From positions 1-64,000 of the forward strand of contig JAEUBA010000035.1 in the NCBI GenBank assembly GCA_018257865.1: a DNA stretch of 64,000 nt, in the 5' to 3' direction. Below, one piece after another: positions 24,977 through 36,948 of the stretch. The DNA comes from Stereocaulon alpinum. Taxonomy: Eukaryota > Ascomycota > Lecanoromycetes > Lecanorales > Stereocaulaceae. The position numbers and the translations under genes are program-made. The notes below the pieces were generated by a model. The model had not been told where the DNA came from, made no database searches, and saw only the letters and a list, made by a program, of their open reading frames with translations. The first letter of the stretch is position 1; each line of letters opens with the position of its first letter.

Positions 24977-25922
24977 CATTAGCCCCGAACGTGACTCGGA
25001 TTAGCCATGCTCCCTGAGTTGCCACGCTCTCTGAATTGACACCCGCGTGGGGTGGCCTCGAAATGTGGCCTAGAGCTAGTCATCTGGGCGACCAGAAGTG
25101 TTCCCGGACATTACGGCTTTAGTGCTTCCCAGCGACTCAAGGGGTAACACCAAAGACCAGGCTGAGTAACAAATACCCTTTGCCGTCCATTCATACCCAA
25201 GCTCTGAGCTCCATCGCACCTCTCGCACAAACCTTCGGCGCGACGGACTTATTAGATACCGAAATTCGGGAGGATATAATAACAAGAGGTCGCTCCGCAT
25301 TTTCACAAGCACGAGCACAACCCACTATGCTGTCCTTACTGCGAATTCACTAATCATGAGATGCCCCACGGGATGTGCCGGATATCCGTCTGACAGACTC
25401 CACTGTGCGACATGCAAGGCCGAGGATGCTGATGCAGCACAATTCATGACTGACCAGTGCTGCATTGGAGTTCAGCCAAGTATTTGTCCCTAGCGAAGCG
25501 CAGGAGCGCCCGAGGAAGACCACGGGTCCTTGAGCTCCTGCGCCGGGAAGCCGAATAAAGCAAACAAAGATGGGAAGAAGGCGCAGTACCCACTAGGCTT
25601 GGGGTCTCGGATCTCGTGTGCTCGAATTTGATGTAGAAAAAGTAATGCCGATGTCTCGATGTTCTCGGGCCCCCGCGGACCCGCCGGATCTGACACAGAT
25701 TGCGACTTTATGTGACTAGACTTATTGCCATCTCAGTCTTTATGACATGAGAAGCGCAGCATCTGACACCACCATCGTGGCGAGACGCGCAAGCTGAGGT
25801 TGGCTTGGCTACAGTGACAGATTTACTCAAATACAATGCTTCACCCCGGAAGTCAGGAGCCAACCTCGAACGAAGGACAACACCAGAAATCCGCTCCTCA
25901 AATTTTGTGTCTCAGCCTTGTC
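24977..25922. other. Intergenic upstream of SSP-B
   Basis: This begins with the right target duplication CATTA (24977-24981). No gene was supported. In-frame sequence upstream of SSP-B runs back to an earlier ATG at 25836, which would add 29 hydrophilic residues before the signal peptide. Confidence 0.5.
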
Positions 25923-26373
25923 ATGCAAAGACCACTACTCTACTTCTGTGCGATCCTTGCCGCCACCCACTGCCTCTCCGAACAATTCCGACCTCTTACC
26001 GATGCCGAACGCCTTGGAGCAGTCCCTACCACACTAGAGCCCGAAAGTCCACCCCAGTGCACCTGTGTCGTCAGTCGACTCGTCCGCAGACTCATCGAAG
26101 CGCGGAGCACGCAACACCACGACATGTCCATGTCACCAGAGCCCGGACAACCTTCACCTCCACCAAGCACACCGCAGGGTAATACCACGAGTGATCACGT
26201 TTTCCGAGCCATCATAACGGCTCTCACACTCTTCAATATCAATATCACTTGGCGTGTCCACGGTAAGCATTCGATCATACCACCAAAGGTGATGCCTCGG
26301 AGTTTTGACAGCTGAAATAGTCTTGAATGCACGAGGTCAACGTGAGCCGTTTCGACATGGCTGGCCTGTGTAG
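25923..26373 (+). CDS. SSP-B: small secreted protein with G-W-P-V tail
   Basis: Exon 1 (25923-26262) and exon 2 (26312-26373) are joined by a 49-nt intron (GTAAGC...TTTTGACAG) to give 133 residues. An alternative acceptor 9 nt downstream (AAATAG) also keeps the frame and removes three residues. The ATG at 25923 starts a clear signal peptide (MQRPLLYFCAILAATHCLS); an in-frame ATG at 25836 is possible but masks it. Later come a CxC motif (C46, C48), a dibasic VRR, a Pro/Ser-rich linker, the family hydrophobic block (VFRAIITALTLFNINITWRV, ~93-112) and a basic tail ending H-G-W-P-V. It is the most divergent SSP. It converges with ZR4, 873 bp away. The function is unknown. Confidence 0.78.
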
Positions 26374-27246
26374 CGGTCTCCGGGTCGACATGGAACACTT
26401 CAACTCTTGATGTCTGGAATTGCAGATTCTATCACCCACTCCTTTCATAGGTCGTTTATGGATAGCACGAAACGACACGTTTCGATGTGGTGGAAGCACT
26501 TCCCTGTATCGTAACTAGGCTCGTCAGGTAGTAAAGGAATGTGCGGGTCCTGGTCTGTGAGTACAGAGAATTAAAGGTTATATTCAATACAACCTAATGG
26601 CAAAATGCCAGTTTTCATTAGAGGACATGATAGGATATTGACCAGAATATCCCCAAACTCTTACTAAGCATAGTATATCACCATGCAGTGCCTAGATCTG
26701 ATCAACAGCGTCTAATCGAGCAATCATGTCCTCGCCATCTCTCCTCCAGGGAGACTGTCCTACACGTCCATTTGAGGTCAGGATATCAACCAGCTGATGC
26801 AACCCTGACCCAAGTGCAGTTGGAAGTCAAATGATCCACCGGTGTCGTTGTCGAAGTCATAATGTCCAAGCATTGACCCAGCACGTGCATCTCAAACCAG
26901 TTGCTGAAAGGATCGAAGACTCCTCCCGGGAGCTCGTTATCCTTGGAACCATGGTGTCTAAGCATCAACGTAACAATGCAACGCTCGCTAAACCAAACAA
27001 CGTTTGCACATGGAGTAGATTTTACAGTAGAAGTTACTGATCAAAGCACCGACCGGATGATGTCACCCCAACGCCTTCGCTAAATCACTTGATATCATAA
27101 GGTCGTCTTCGTAAATGCAACATTCATGTGTAATTATCAGGATTGTGAAAATCTGCAGGTTAATCAGTACAGAGGCTCCTTTCCGAAACATTTACGGGAT
27201 TCCAACTTACCAATCAGCTTGAGAGCTTGGACAGCGAGTTAAATCT
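26374..27246. other. Convergent intergenic region SSP-B / ZR4
   Basis: This stretch lies between the 3' ends of SSP-B and ZR4. Only short frames are seen and I do not support a gene here. Confidence 0.5.
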
Positions 27247-29321
27247 CTAGGAGATTTCGATGTCGGAATCGAAGTCAGAGTCCATGGGAATGGTAGGAGG
27301 ATTGTCTAAAGTTGGCGGAGGCAGTGGCAGTGCTGGGAGAGGTTTCCCTTGGCGAGAATTTGCGCCATATTCGTGATGCAACTGTGAGCCCATGTTGCCG
27401 TTGACTGATGGCAAAGCTTGCGTAAACACACCTCCAAAGAGATCAGATTGATCTAACGAAGGAGCACTTTGGTAAACCCCCACGCCTGCGCTAGCGAAGG
27501 CAGACAGCGCTTCGCCCGTTTTAATGTGTTGGTCTATAAGTGAGACGTCGCCCACGTTGAAGTAATCTCGATCACGAAAATCGTTTGTGGGGCATGAGCT
27601 GGGATCCAGCGGCTGCGTCGTGAAGGGGGTATAGGATGACAATGATTGCCCGGAAACGTGTCCACTGCTATCTAAAAAGGGTGCTTTTTGCGCTGAGAGA
27701 CCGAATGAAGTGTCGTCTGTTGCAAATGGGCTTTGGAAGAGCGCTGTCTGGCATGGTAGTGGAAATTGCGACCCGCAAAAGTCCAGTCTAGAATTTTCGA
27801 CTACATTTGACGGTAAGACTGAGGGAGGTCTCGAGATTGAGGCACTGCGTTGCGCAAAGGTTGCATTCGGTATGAGGCTCGTTGCAGTGGTCAACGCGGC
27901 GTGCGCCACACCTTGGAAATCGGTATGCGAATCAAGGTCCATCTGCTCCTTGGCACATACCCCAATGGACGTCGTGATACCCTGTGGAGGTGGGGCAGAG
28001 GCATTAGTGCGTAGCTGGAATGCTGCCAACGCGAGATCTTGCCCCCTCTCCTCGCGGATCTCGAGCCTAAGCTGCAATCCTTCAGCGGTAGGCAGCTCCC
28101 AGTTGAAATCGGATTCATGCAACGTAGGATGTAATGCAAGGAGATATTGCCAAGCGTTGCTGACCTCGATTTGTAGTAGCAGGCCTCTTATCACATTAGT
28201 TAACCTCCACTGGTTTATGTCCTGGCCGTGGCTCCAATGTTCCTGGTCAATATGATTCAGACGATCCGTGAGGGATAAAAATAGCTTCACACAGAAACCA
28301 CACGAGAGCCCCTTCCTATTCGGCGAATATCGCCACCGCTCAGCGAGTGCAGAGGCGTCATCATTGAAAACGCCATGAGATGCTAGATGCTTAACCATAT
28401 TTGACTTCCTTGACCTCGTTACGGGCCCTGTGGACTGATCAAGACAAGAGGACAAGCGATGTTCCTGGAGATGAATAGGACTTGGCCTTCGAAGGCCACA
28501 GAATACACATTGCGGGCCCAGTCCCCAATCTTCTAGGGGGCCGTGCGGCATACACGCATAGACCGTCTCATGCTCTTTTTCATGCCTTTTCCATCCATCA
28601 CAAGTTGTTATAGGATTCTTGTGCTCGCCATAGGTGCACCAATGGGTATGTTCGTTTCCTCCAAGATCGAGTAGACTGGCCTGGCCTAAAGAGCTCCTAG
28701 GAGAGCTATAGGTCGTAGCGCTATTGTAAGGAGAGGGCGGTCCGAAGGAACTGATCGAGGATCTCAGGCTTGACCGTGCTGAGCTTCTGTGTGTGAAACG
28801 AGAGAAAGATCCCGTAGAACGTTTGGAGGTAGACCGGCTACCCCCGCATGACCTACGTTCAAGAAGCTGCTTGTTGACGTTGACATTGTCTGGGAAAGAT
28901 GATCAGCTGTCTGAATGCAAGCGTGTACGTGAGCAGAGAAGGACCAACCAGCGAGAAGGTCGTAGCGAAGCCATGCCAAGACATTCCCGTTCTGACAATC
29001 TTTCAATATATTAAGTGCAGCGATCTGCTCGCTCGAGAGACAACCTGGACCCGAACGAAGCTGGAAGCCTGGTTCGATGGACCGAAGCAGTGCGAGCCAG
29101 GCAATGACCTTTTCTTCTTCGACATCTTTAAGTGTTGTGATGGCCACCTCCTGTGCTGGCGTCGGAATGGAAGAGGGAGTCTTTTCCTCATCGTCTGTGT
29201 TTGTCGTGGTGCTTTCGAATGAAAGGGCAGGCTTCAGTGTGGAGGAGAATTCGGGCAATTGCGACCGGGTGCTGACTAATTGGCGATCGCTCTGCGTTGG
29301 GGCTAAAGCCTGAAGATCCAT
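27247..29321 (-). CDS. ZR4: C2H2-like zinc-finger protein, first finger missing a Cys
   Basis: Exons 29321-28949 and 28889-27247 flank a 59-nt intron and encode 671 residues. The donor GTTGGT is weak, but it is the phase-1 site used by the paralogs and the joined frame is open throughout. The start is the first ATG in frame. Twin modules lie at ~55-86 (EKVIAWLALLRSIEPG) and ~93-124 (SSEQIAALNILKDCQNGNVL). In the first finger the usual CxxC is C209-T-Y-G, so the second Cys is Gly, while CDGWKRHEKEHE is intact. Other fingers: C252/C255-H264/H268 (CVFC), basic SRKSNMVKHLASHG, and C321/C324-H337/H342 (SCGFC...HIDQEH). A Ser/Arg-rich stretch before the fingers may be a nuclear signal. The tail is proline-rich (KPLPALPLPPP) and ends very acidic (DSDFDSDIEIS); ZR5 shares this tail type. 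Confidence 0.85.
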
Positions 29322-31512
29322 GCGTAGATTGAATTGAACGAGAGATAAGGGCGACAAACTCACATATTATATAGAAAAGTAAAAGCGAAAGTGGTCGTGA
29401 GTGACCCCAGGAATGAGGTTCAAAAAGGAAAGAGAATTTTGGTGACAATCGAAGGGGACAAGCTGACATTTTACTATGAGCGTTTGTTACGGTGGAGGCT
29501 TGGTGGAGGGGTGGCAGTGTAACCGGCGGATGGCAGCCGCTAAGACAAAATGGCCATTGGGAAGATCTATTGGTCATCTACCGTGCCTGAAGCTTGGACG
29601 GCTGGCAGCCAGGAGGCGAGGGACACATCGGCGAGGCGATCATTGTAAGGCTTGTCAGTCGGCTTAAGTCCTTCTTGTCGTTGTCTCATTGACCCACATC
29701 ATCCTGCTTTTTGTCGCGCGGCATGGCAGTTGCTTTTCGCGGCCGATAATATGGTATCGTTAGTATTCAGTTTGAGCGTTGGAGGCCGCCTCTGGGGGCC
29801 GCTCTTCGGCTCCAGAACATGAGTCGCAATCTTCGATGCTCGACTGCAGGAACTTGCTCGGGTGCGAAGGAATTTTGAGGTCGCTTCGCTTAAGGTTCAT
29901 GTTATTCTCTTGTGGATAACAATATGAAGATTAATGATACTATGAGAAAGGGATTACTGGAATCCTCGGCACAACGAAAAATGACAATATTTCAAACGAG
30001 ATCCCAACACATCAGCCGAAGGAACGGTGCTTCGCCCATTCTGCGCAGCGCGTCGGTCGTCACGCTGAAGCCCCGGGGCCCCTTTAGAGAGGGTCTTTAA
30101 GCTGGCACGGCTGGTCACTTAGGCGGTGAGATTGGTCACCGGAACTTGCCGTCCTCGCGCTTGAAGGGCGAAATGCAGGGCTCTCTACGAGTAGGGGCAC
30201 CCGAGTTTCAGCCGTACAAGTGAGTAGATTGGCCAGTTGAACGTTGGACCGTTCAATGGCTCGATGATGCCTCTGACGCGAATTGGACTAGATCAAACCC
30301 AGAATCGTGCGCCCGTCTTACCAGAAGTTTCGTAAAGCACGAAGTTTCTTTCGAGATCTGTTGACCAAGATTGCTGCAGCGCCTGGAACCGATCCATAGA
30401 ACATTGTAGGGTGGAGCAATGTAAACTAAGTAAGGGAAGAAGTAGGCGACTGCCTGGGCCAACTTTATGTTCAGACCCCAAGAGCTTGCATGAAATGACA
30501 CAGAGCAAAGAGTTCATGTCAAGGACAAAGAATATCGTGTTTTTCTGGGTGGGGGTCCCCCCTTAGTGAGCCCCCAATGCGTGATCAAGTACCTAATTAG
30601 AGGCTCCCCAGAGTGCCTCCCAAAACAGCGTTCCGGGATGTCTCCGGGGTCCGGATAAAGTGAAATTCTTCCTGTCTTGAGTTGGGAAGCCCATGAGATA
30701 CTCATTCCAGGTAAAGCAACAAGGTTCCCCCGAGTGTGAAAGATAAGGGTCCAATTATTTAGGTTTCAAAAGCCACGGTGGTGTAGCCGGTCGAGGTTCT
30801 CTAGCCCAGTGGCGAAGAATCCAACAATACTCGGCGTGTCGGGCTGGTTCTTAATATACGAACACCTAGGTCTACAAAGACCCTGCTGATTGTTACTCTT
30901 CCTACCGCTGTCTCATGGCTTGATGCCTTATTTCCTATAAGTACGCTTACTTAGTCTGCTACTCAATATTCTAAGTCTTGATGCCTCTAAGCAAGACGTG
31001 TAAGACGACTATACATGCAAGCACGACAGTGGTAATGTCAGGATATCTCTAGAGTGCATCGCGCGAGGGAAGAAGAATGTGCATGTATGCTGTGCCAGGT
31101 ACGAAGTCTTCTGGTTGAGATGAACATTATCAAATCGTGCTCAATAAGGTATCCACAAGCTCTTTAGATAGTAGCACAGACAGTAATAGCTTTGATCTAA
31201 CGCACATTATAGACAGTCAGCTTTTAGCTCGGCATCGACGAAATAATACTGCATTAGGAATAATATCTTCGATTGAAGCATGTTTCGCTGTCACACTGGG
31301 AACGCTCCAACGCCGTCGCTAATAGCTTCGAAAGTAGACTAATTGCCTAGACAATTCGTTCATTACGCAAGCATCAAATGAATCAATAAGTAGAGATCCG
31401 TTGACCTGAGATGATATCAACAATTGGGTTTCTTCGCTCAAATTAGTGCGTTCTCCTCTTTGTGATCCCCGTCATTACTGTAGAGCTTCCTAGACGGTAT
31501 ATGACCTTGCAT
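29322..31512. other. Intergenic between ZR5 3' end and ZR4 5' end
   Basis: About 2.2 kb of normal composition. The first few hundred bases upstream of 29321 should hold the ZR4 promoter. No open frame shows a domain, signal peptide or consistent splicing pattern, and no repeat was found. Confidence 0.45.
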
Positions 31513-33585
31513 TTAATCGCTGTCTATATCCATCAAGTTTGTCGCCTTGAGCGCGGACGAATGAGCCTTCTGAGAGTCGGGTAAGGGCGGTAAAGGCTTT
31601 TCCAGAGACTGGTGCCTAGAAGGATGTAGGTGTGACGAGTTGAAAGTGTTATTGGGACTGCGAACATCCAATATCATTCCAGCATCGTGTGGGTCAAAGT
31701 CATTTGTCCAGGAGCTGTCTCGTAATGGTTGCTGCTGTCCTTCTGGGCTTGGTATAGCATTGGTGTAACCTACGCTGGTGTGTGGTAGATGAGCGATAGG
31801 GGGCGATCCTCGTGGAGTGGGATAGCCTAGGCTCTGTGACTCAAGACTCAGGTGCAATTCTGGGTTAGCTGCTGAAGCAGCAGGGCGAGGCGAATGTATA
31901 AAGGACTGCGGTAGGATTGTGTGACTGGTGCCAGAAAGAAAGTGGGCCGTTGATAACGGGTCATTCCAAGAGTAGCCGCTCGTAGACGAACCATCATGAA
32001 CCGCAAGTCGTTCAGCGGAATGGCTGGAACGCGCTTCCAGAAAGAAATGTCTTGAGGTAGCGGTGTTACTACAAGGTGAGTTTGACTGAGTCTTTGCCAT
32101 CGTTCGCTGTTGTTCGGTCGATGTTGTGGGATTAATGATCAGCCCGCGCACTGTCTTCGTCGAATGACGCCCGTCAAGAGAAGAGTCACCGACATCCATC
32201 TGGTGTGTCTCAGGACCCACGACGTCTTGCCCAAGAGCCCAATAATTGTAGTCGCCACACTGATAAGCAAGGTTGGCAAGGTCTATGGCGCTATCTTCAC
32301 CCAACTCCAGCTTAAGCTGAAGACCTTCGGCTTTGGGTAGTTCCCATCGGAACGAGGATTCGCCCAAAGGAGTGTCCGATGCTAGATAGCTTTCCCACAC
32401 TTCTTTAACCCCAGGCTGTAGTAATAAACCCCTGATCACATTAGTTAAACTCCACTCGCTCATGTCCCGGCCATGCTTCCAATGCTCGTTATCGATGTGA
32501 CTCGACCGGTCAGAGAGTGTGGGAAATAGCATGACACAGAACCCGCAAGAGAAAGCTTGCTTGTTCCAACCATATCGCCATTTATCGGCTAGCGAGGAGG
32601 CCTTCTCTCCAAAGATACCGTGCAATGTAAGATGTTTGACGAGATTGGATCTTCTTGACAATGTCAAAGGCTTCCGAGAGGTCCCCGCGCAAGCATGTAT
32701 ATGATGCTCCTGTAGATGGCTTGGGCTTGGGCTGCGAGCCCCACAGAATGCGCACTCCGGTCCCGCTGCTGTCTTTTCCACAGCACCAAAGGGCATGCAC
32801 CTATAGATGATCTCATGTTCCCTTTCGTGTCTTTTCCAACCGTCGCAGGTGCCTATAGGTTTCGAGTGCTCACAGTGCGTACACCAATGTTTATGTCCAG
32901 ATTCCTCATCTTCAGGTATGCCTTCTGGAACATCAGACAATAGGCCGCTGGTTCCTGTAGAGCTTTGAGGGATGCTGCGGCTTGTGCAATTACTGCGGAG
33001 AGAGCACTGGCCGACAGAGCTGACCGACGATCTCTGTGATGATCTGGTCGAGTTTTGCCGAGTATGGCGTGATGATGAACCACTGGAACGTGTCGATAGG
33101 TTCCACGTGCTTGTATCAGAAACCGGGCGCTTGCTCACACTATCTATACAGAATTATCAGAATTTTCCCCTTAGAGCGAGTGAGATCTGGTAACACGAAC
33201 TAGGTCGGAGCGCCAATTCGATGCCCCTTTGTATATCCACATCGTGGCAAGTGCTCAGAGTTGAAAGCGCATTGAGATGCTGGTTGGTGAGACACCCTGG
33301 GCCTACGGGACCAGCACGCAAATTCGTACCAGGCTGAAGGGACCGAATTAATGTGAGCCAAGCAAGGATGGTTCCTTCGTCAAAAGCCTGCAAATAACCA
33401 ATAGCTGCTGCTCTCTGCTCATCAGACGGGGCATCAGGCGTAATTTGTCTGTATGGATTCTCGTCAATGCTTCGAGACAAAAGAGGATGATAAGGGGTAT
33501 CGAAAGATAACACTGCAGATGTGGCTGGTGCGCTGACTAATGGACTAGCGCTCTTGGGCTTCGAGGCCGTCGATGGATAAACCAT
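31513..33585 (-). CDS. ZR5: C2H2-like zinc-finger protein with twin N-terminal repeats
   Basis: Exons 33585-33201 and 33143-31513 flank a 57-nt intron (GTTCGT...TTCTGATAATTC...TATAG) and encode 671 residues. The donor is non-consensus but sits at the family phase-1 position. The first module is clear (~56-85, EGTILAWLTLIRSLQPG). The second (~96-128) is degenerate: the usual WL is replaced (DVDIQRGIELALR). Fingers: C216/C219-H234/H238 with CDGWKRHEREHE; C249/C252-H261/H265 (CAFC); basic SRRSNLVKHLTLHG; and C308/C311-H324/H329 (SCGFC...HIDNEH). VIRGLLLQPGV follows. The tail has KPLPPLP and ends LMDIDSD, as in ZR4, so ZR4 and ZR5 look like the most recent duplicates. It is followed at its 5' side by the repeat block at 33928. 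Confidence 0.87.
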
Positions 33586-33927
33586 GCTCAAAGTCAACGT
33601 CCGTAACCAGTGACGCAAAGCACGATGGTATCCGCGTTGTTTCTATAAGTCACAGTGCGTCAAAGAATGTATTAACGGGTTGTTTCTTGCTGGAATTTGA
33701 AAGGGAACGCTGCCTTTTTGCTACAGAGTTCTTGGTCGTGGCCGAATGGCAGTGTTTGAGAGTGTGGCAGCCGCTACCCGAAGATAGAAGATGCATGGAT
33801 TGCAAAGCCTCAACTCCACGTTTCAGAATGTGCGCCTACTTTTGTGGCAGCATATCAGCTGGTGGATGTGCAACACTATGCCTCATGCAGACAACTTATT
33901 TGCTGCAATACTAAAGCGGCCAAATTT

Positions 33928-34929
33928 GATAGGCTTCGGACTACCTTGTCTATCTGAGATCTGTCCCAATCAATTCGTCCCTATTCTCGCTCTTAGACTC
34001 CGCAGCATCATAACCAACGAGGATCCTGTATTTCGAGCTAAGTATATTAGATCTGAGGCATTCTATATATAACTTTACAGCAAGGTTATAAAGTAGAATT
34101 ACTAAAAGGCACACCTCATAATTTTGCGATTTATATTAGATAGAGGAAACGAACTATACTATAGTTAGATCTATCTAGGATTACTTATTTTGCGCTATTT
34201 ATTACGTACTATACTTATACTTAGTAACTTAGTGTCTCCGCTAGGTTCTAAAATAACGCTGATTCTAGAATTACTTAGCGAATCCTATAGTAATACTATT
34301 ATTATCCACCTTACTTAGATACAGTGTCTATATTAAGTATCTAATCAAGTGCTCCAGTAGCGATATTTGTTTCTAGAACAACTATTTTAGGTCTCTAAGC
34401 TGGCCTCTGTCCAGCGCCGGTAGGCTATGATAGGCTTCGGACTACCTTATCTATCTAAGATCTATCCTAATTAATTTATCCCTATTCTCGCTCTTAGACT
34501 CCGTAGTATTATAACTAACGAGGATCCTATATTTCGAGCTAAGTATATTAGATCTAAGGTATTCTGTGTATAACTTTACAGCAAGGTTATAAAGTAGAAT
34601 TACTAAAAGGTATACCTCACAATTTTGCGATTTATATTAGATAGAGGAAACGAACTATACTATAGTTAGATTTATCTAAGATTACTCGTTTTACGCTATT
34701 TATTACGTACTGCACTTATACTTAGTAACTTAGTGTCTCCGCTGGGTTCTAAAATAACGCTGATTCTAGAATTACTTAGCGAATCCTACAGTAATACTAT
34801 TATCATCCACCTCACTTAGATACAGTATCTATGTTAAGCATCCAATCAAGTGCTCCAGTAGCGATATTTGTTTCTAGAACAACCATTTTGGGTCTCTGAG
34901 CTGGCCTCTGTCCGGCGCCGGTAGGCTAA
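33928..34929. repeat. Tandem duplication, 2 x 501 bp, RIP-like divergence
   Basis: Copy 1 (33928-34428) and copy 2 (34429-34929) align end to end without obvious gaps, starting GATAGGCTTCGGACTACCTT. All differences I noted are C/T or G/A. In the first ~120 bp copy 2 carries the T/A state; near the end copy 1 does (CTATTATTATCCACCTTACT versus CTATTATCATCCACCTCACT). So both copies were mutated independently after duplication. No long frame crosses it. Confidence 0.9.
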
Positions 34930-36507
34930 TGGGCTCAAGCCGTGCTGAGCCACCGCCGCTGTCGCCTGATCGTAGACCAGAGTTGCCTCTCACACCACAC
35001 GTACCATTTATGATTATGGTACCCGGGCATACGTCTATCAGTTGAAGTCAATCGCCAAGCTGACTCACACTATGCAGGTAGAGTAATTACACTAGTGGTT
35101 CATATATTGCGAATATCGAAGACCGCCCGGTGTCGAAGCTATCTAAGCGTAAGAGCCAGCACACGAAGCTCGAGTTACTGTAGGCTTAAACCATAGATAG
35201 CGCAGAATCTTCAGACCTATAACTCTGACCGCAGATAGATTATAGTAACTTTATCCACTTTATCGACTTTATTAACTTCTGCTGCTTCTGCTGCTTCTGG
35301 GGCTTCTGCTGCTTCTGGGGCTTCTGCGGGATCTACGGGTTCTGCTGCTTCTGCGGCTTCTACTTCATTAACTCCGCCAACTTCATCAACTCCATCAGTG
35401 GGGCTCATGCAGTAATATCCGGATCATCAGGGCTCTGTACTCTCCAGTCGCTAGCTAGTCTAGCAACATGCCAGCCTGATCGTCTCCACTTCCACAACTG
35501 ACAAAAGGTTAAGACGATGACATTCAAAGACTTCGCTAACCTATTCGCATTCACTCCTCTGCATACCATCTAAGGTACCAATTCGTACTCGTTTTAGCTC
35601 ACCAAGAGAATGTACAACGGGAATATCGAAGTGAGAGCCATCACGTCAGACTTACGATTACATTCCATTTGAGACTCTTGGTGCCATCTTGCCAAGTCTG
35701 GGTGTGATACAGCATGTCTAGAGTCCTATTCAAGATCACAGGCGGTATTGAGGAAGAGCTCAACACACCCGTACGACCCATAAGTTTTGTATTTAGGTAA
35801 AAAATTGAAGCGAGGACACCCGTGCTTCCCAGGGTCTGCTTACGTAAACAACGATGACAGTTTAGCGTAGTACGGAGTTGTTGAGCCGGGAGTGCCGTAC
35901 AGGTGAGTTGGTCCACCCGTCACATGAAGGCCCCCTCAGTAAACGTGATCAGCCATCTACACTCCTGCGCACCATCATGGTTCGGCTATTTCGATTTCAG
36001 ATGCTGGCATTTCCCCAATCCTTGGACCCACTCTAGCTATCATCAATGCCTTGGCAACGTATTCATAGCAGTGAAAACCTCAGCACTATACCCTGAAAGT
36101 ATGGAAGAAATGTTGATCTACGACATAGATCTCGAGATGTGTTTCAAGTTAGATACAAGTAAGTAGACTTGAGAGATTACCAGCGACATTTCGAGATTGC
36201 GTCATATTGCGTTAAGTCTCAGGAGTGGATCAAGCCTAGAATGTAGGCGCGGGTGTATCGTGAGAGGCTCGCTTGGGGCCGGCTGAGCCTGAGCTGCCTA
36301 GATAGCCATATCGCATCCCGTCGCAACAACTTTAAAGATCGCCAGCGTATCAGCATCAAGTACTGAAACCTAGTGATCCTTGCGTGAGCCATTTTCCTGT
36401 ACGCAGGGATTATGACTGTGCATTAGTGGGCAGATTCCCTTTTCTAATAGGTGGTCGACCATCCATATGAAAAGCGTCCCCGTCCATATAAAATGTTTAA
36501 CACCAAA
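34930..36507. other. Intergenic, simple-repeat patch only
   Basis: Contains a CTTCTGCTG-type simple repeat (about 35276-35377). In its open minus-strand frame this reads as a short Ala/Glu/Pro-rich product (35217-35408) without other support. No gene was accepted. Confidence 0.45.
35276..35377. repeat. Trinucleotide-rich (CTTCTGCTG) simple repeat
   Basis: Imperfect tandem repeats of 6- and 12-nt words built from TTCTGC, TGC and GGGGCT triplets. Because the unit is a multiple of three, one strand stays open and encodes EAAEAPEAAE-type repeats. The 63-residue frame around it begins at an ATG (35408) but has no signal peptide or domain. Confidence 0.7.
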
Positions 36508-36752
36508 AGAGCTCCTGTCCCTAAAAGAAGAGCTCCTGTCCCCAAAAGAAGAGCTCCCGTCCATATGAAAAGAGCTCCTGTCCCCAAAAGAAGAGCTCCT
36601 GTCCCTAAAAGAAGAGCTCCTGTCCCCAAAAGAAGAGCTCCCGTCTATATGAAAAGAGCTCCTGTCCCCAAAAGAAGAGCTCCTGTCCCTAAAAGAAGAG
36701 CTCCTGTCCCCAAAAGAAGAGCTCCCATCCATATGAAAAGAGCTCCCGTCCC
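36508..36752. repeat. 21-bp minisatellite, ~12 units
   Basis: Twelve units of AGAGCTCCTGTCCCCAAAAG plus A. Every fourth unit is a variant with CCATATGAAA or TATATGAAA, giving an 84-bp higher-order repeat. The array is bordered by near-identical GTCCATATAAAA words on both sides. Frames stay open on both strands because 21 is divisible by three; the plus frame would read RAPVPKR repeats. It ends ~196 bp upstream of the SSP-C start, inside its likely promoter. Confidence 0.9.
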
Positions 36753-36948
36753 CCTGTCCATATAAAAAGCGTCGACCTTCCATGCAAGTACTGTTGCAGG
36801 GAGTAAACTGATGCGGTCTCTCGTATCCTCGTCAATACAAATAATGGTCTCCCCCACCGTCTTTCTCTGCTCTCATCCGTCCGATTCAGTCTATTCCCCT
36901 TCATAACCCTAGATTCATCTCTTCTGACCAATTTCTTATCACACCATT

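Noticed and set aside
35217..35408. 63-residue Ala/Glu-rich protein
   Set aside because: The frame is a by-product of a trinucleotide simple repeat, without supporting features.
36508..36752. CRISPR array
   Set aside because: Units are contiguous 21-bp repeats without unique spacers, in a fungal genome without cas genes.
36451..36765. 104-residue basic repeat protein (RAPVPKR repeats) as a real gene
   Set aside because: All frames stay open because the repeat unit is 21 bp; there is no signal peptide, no other domain and no codon evidence. Kept only as a minisatellite.
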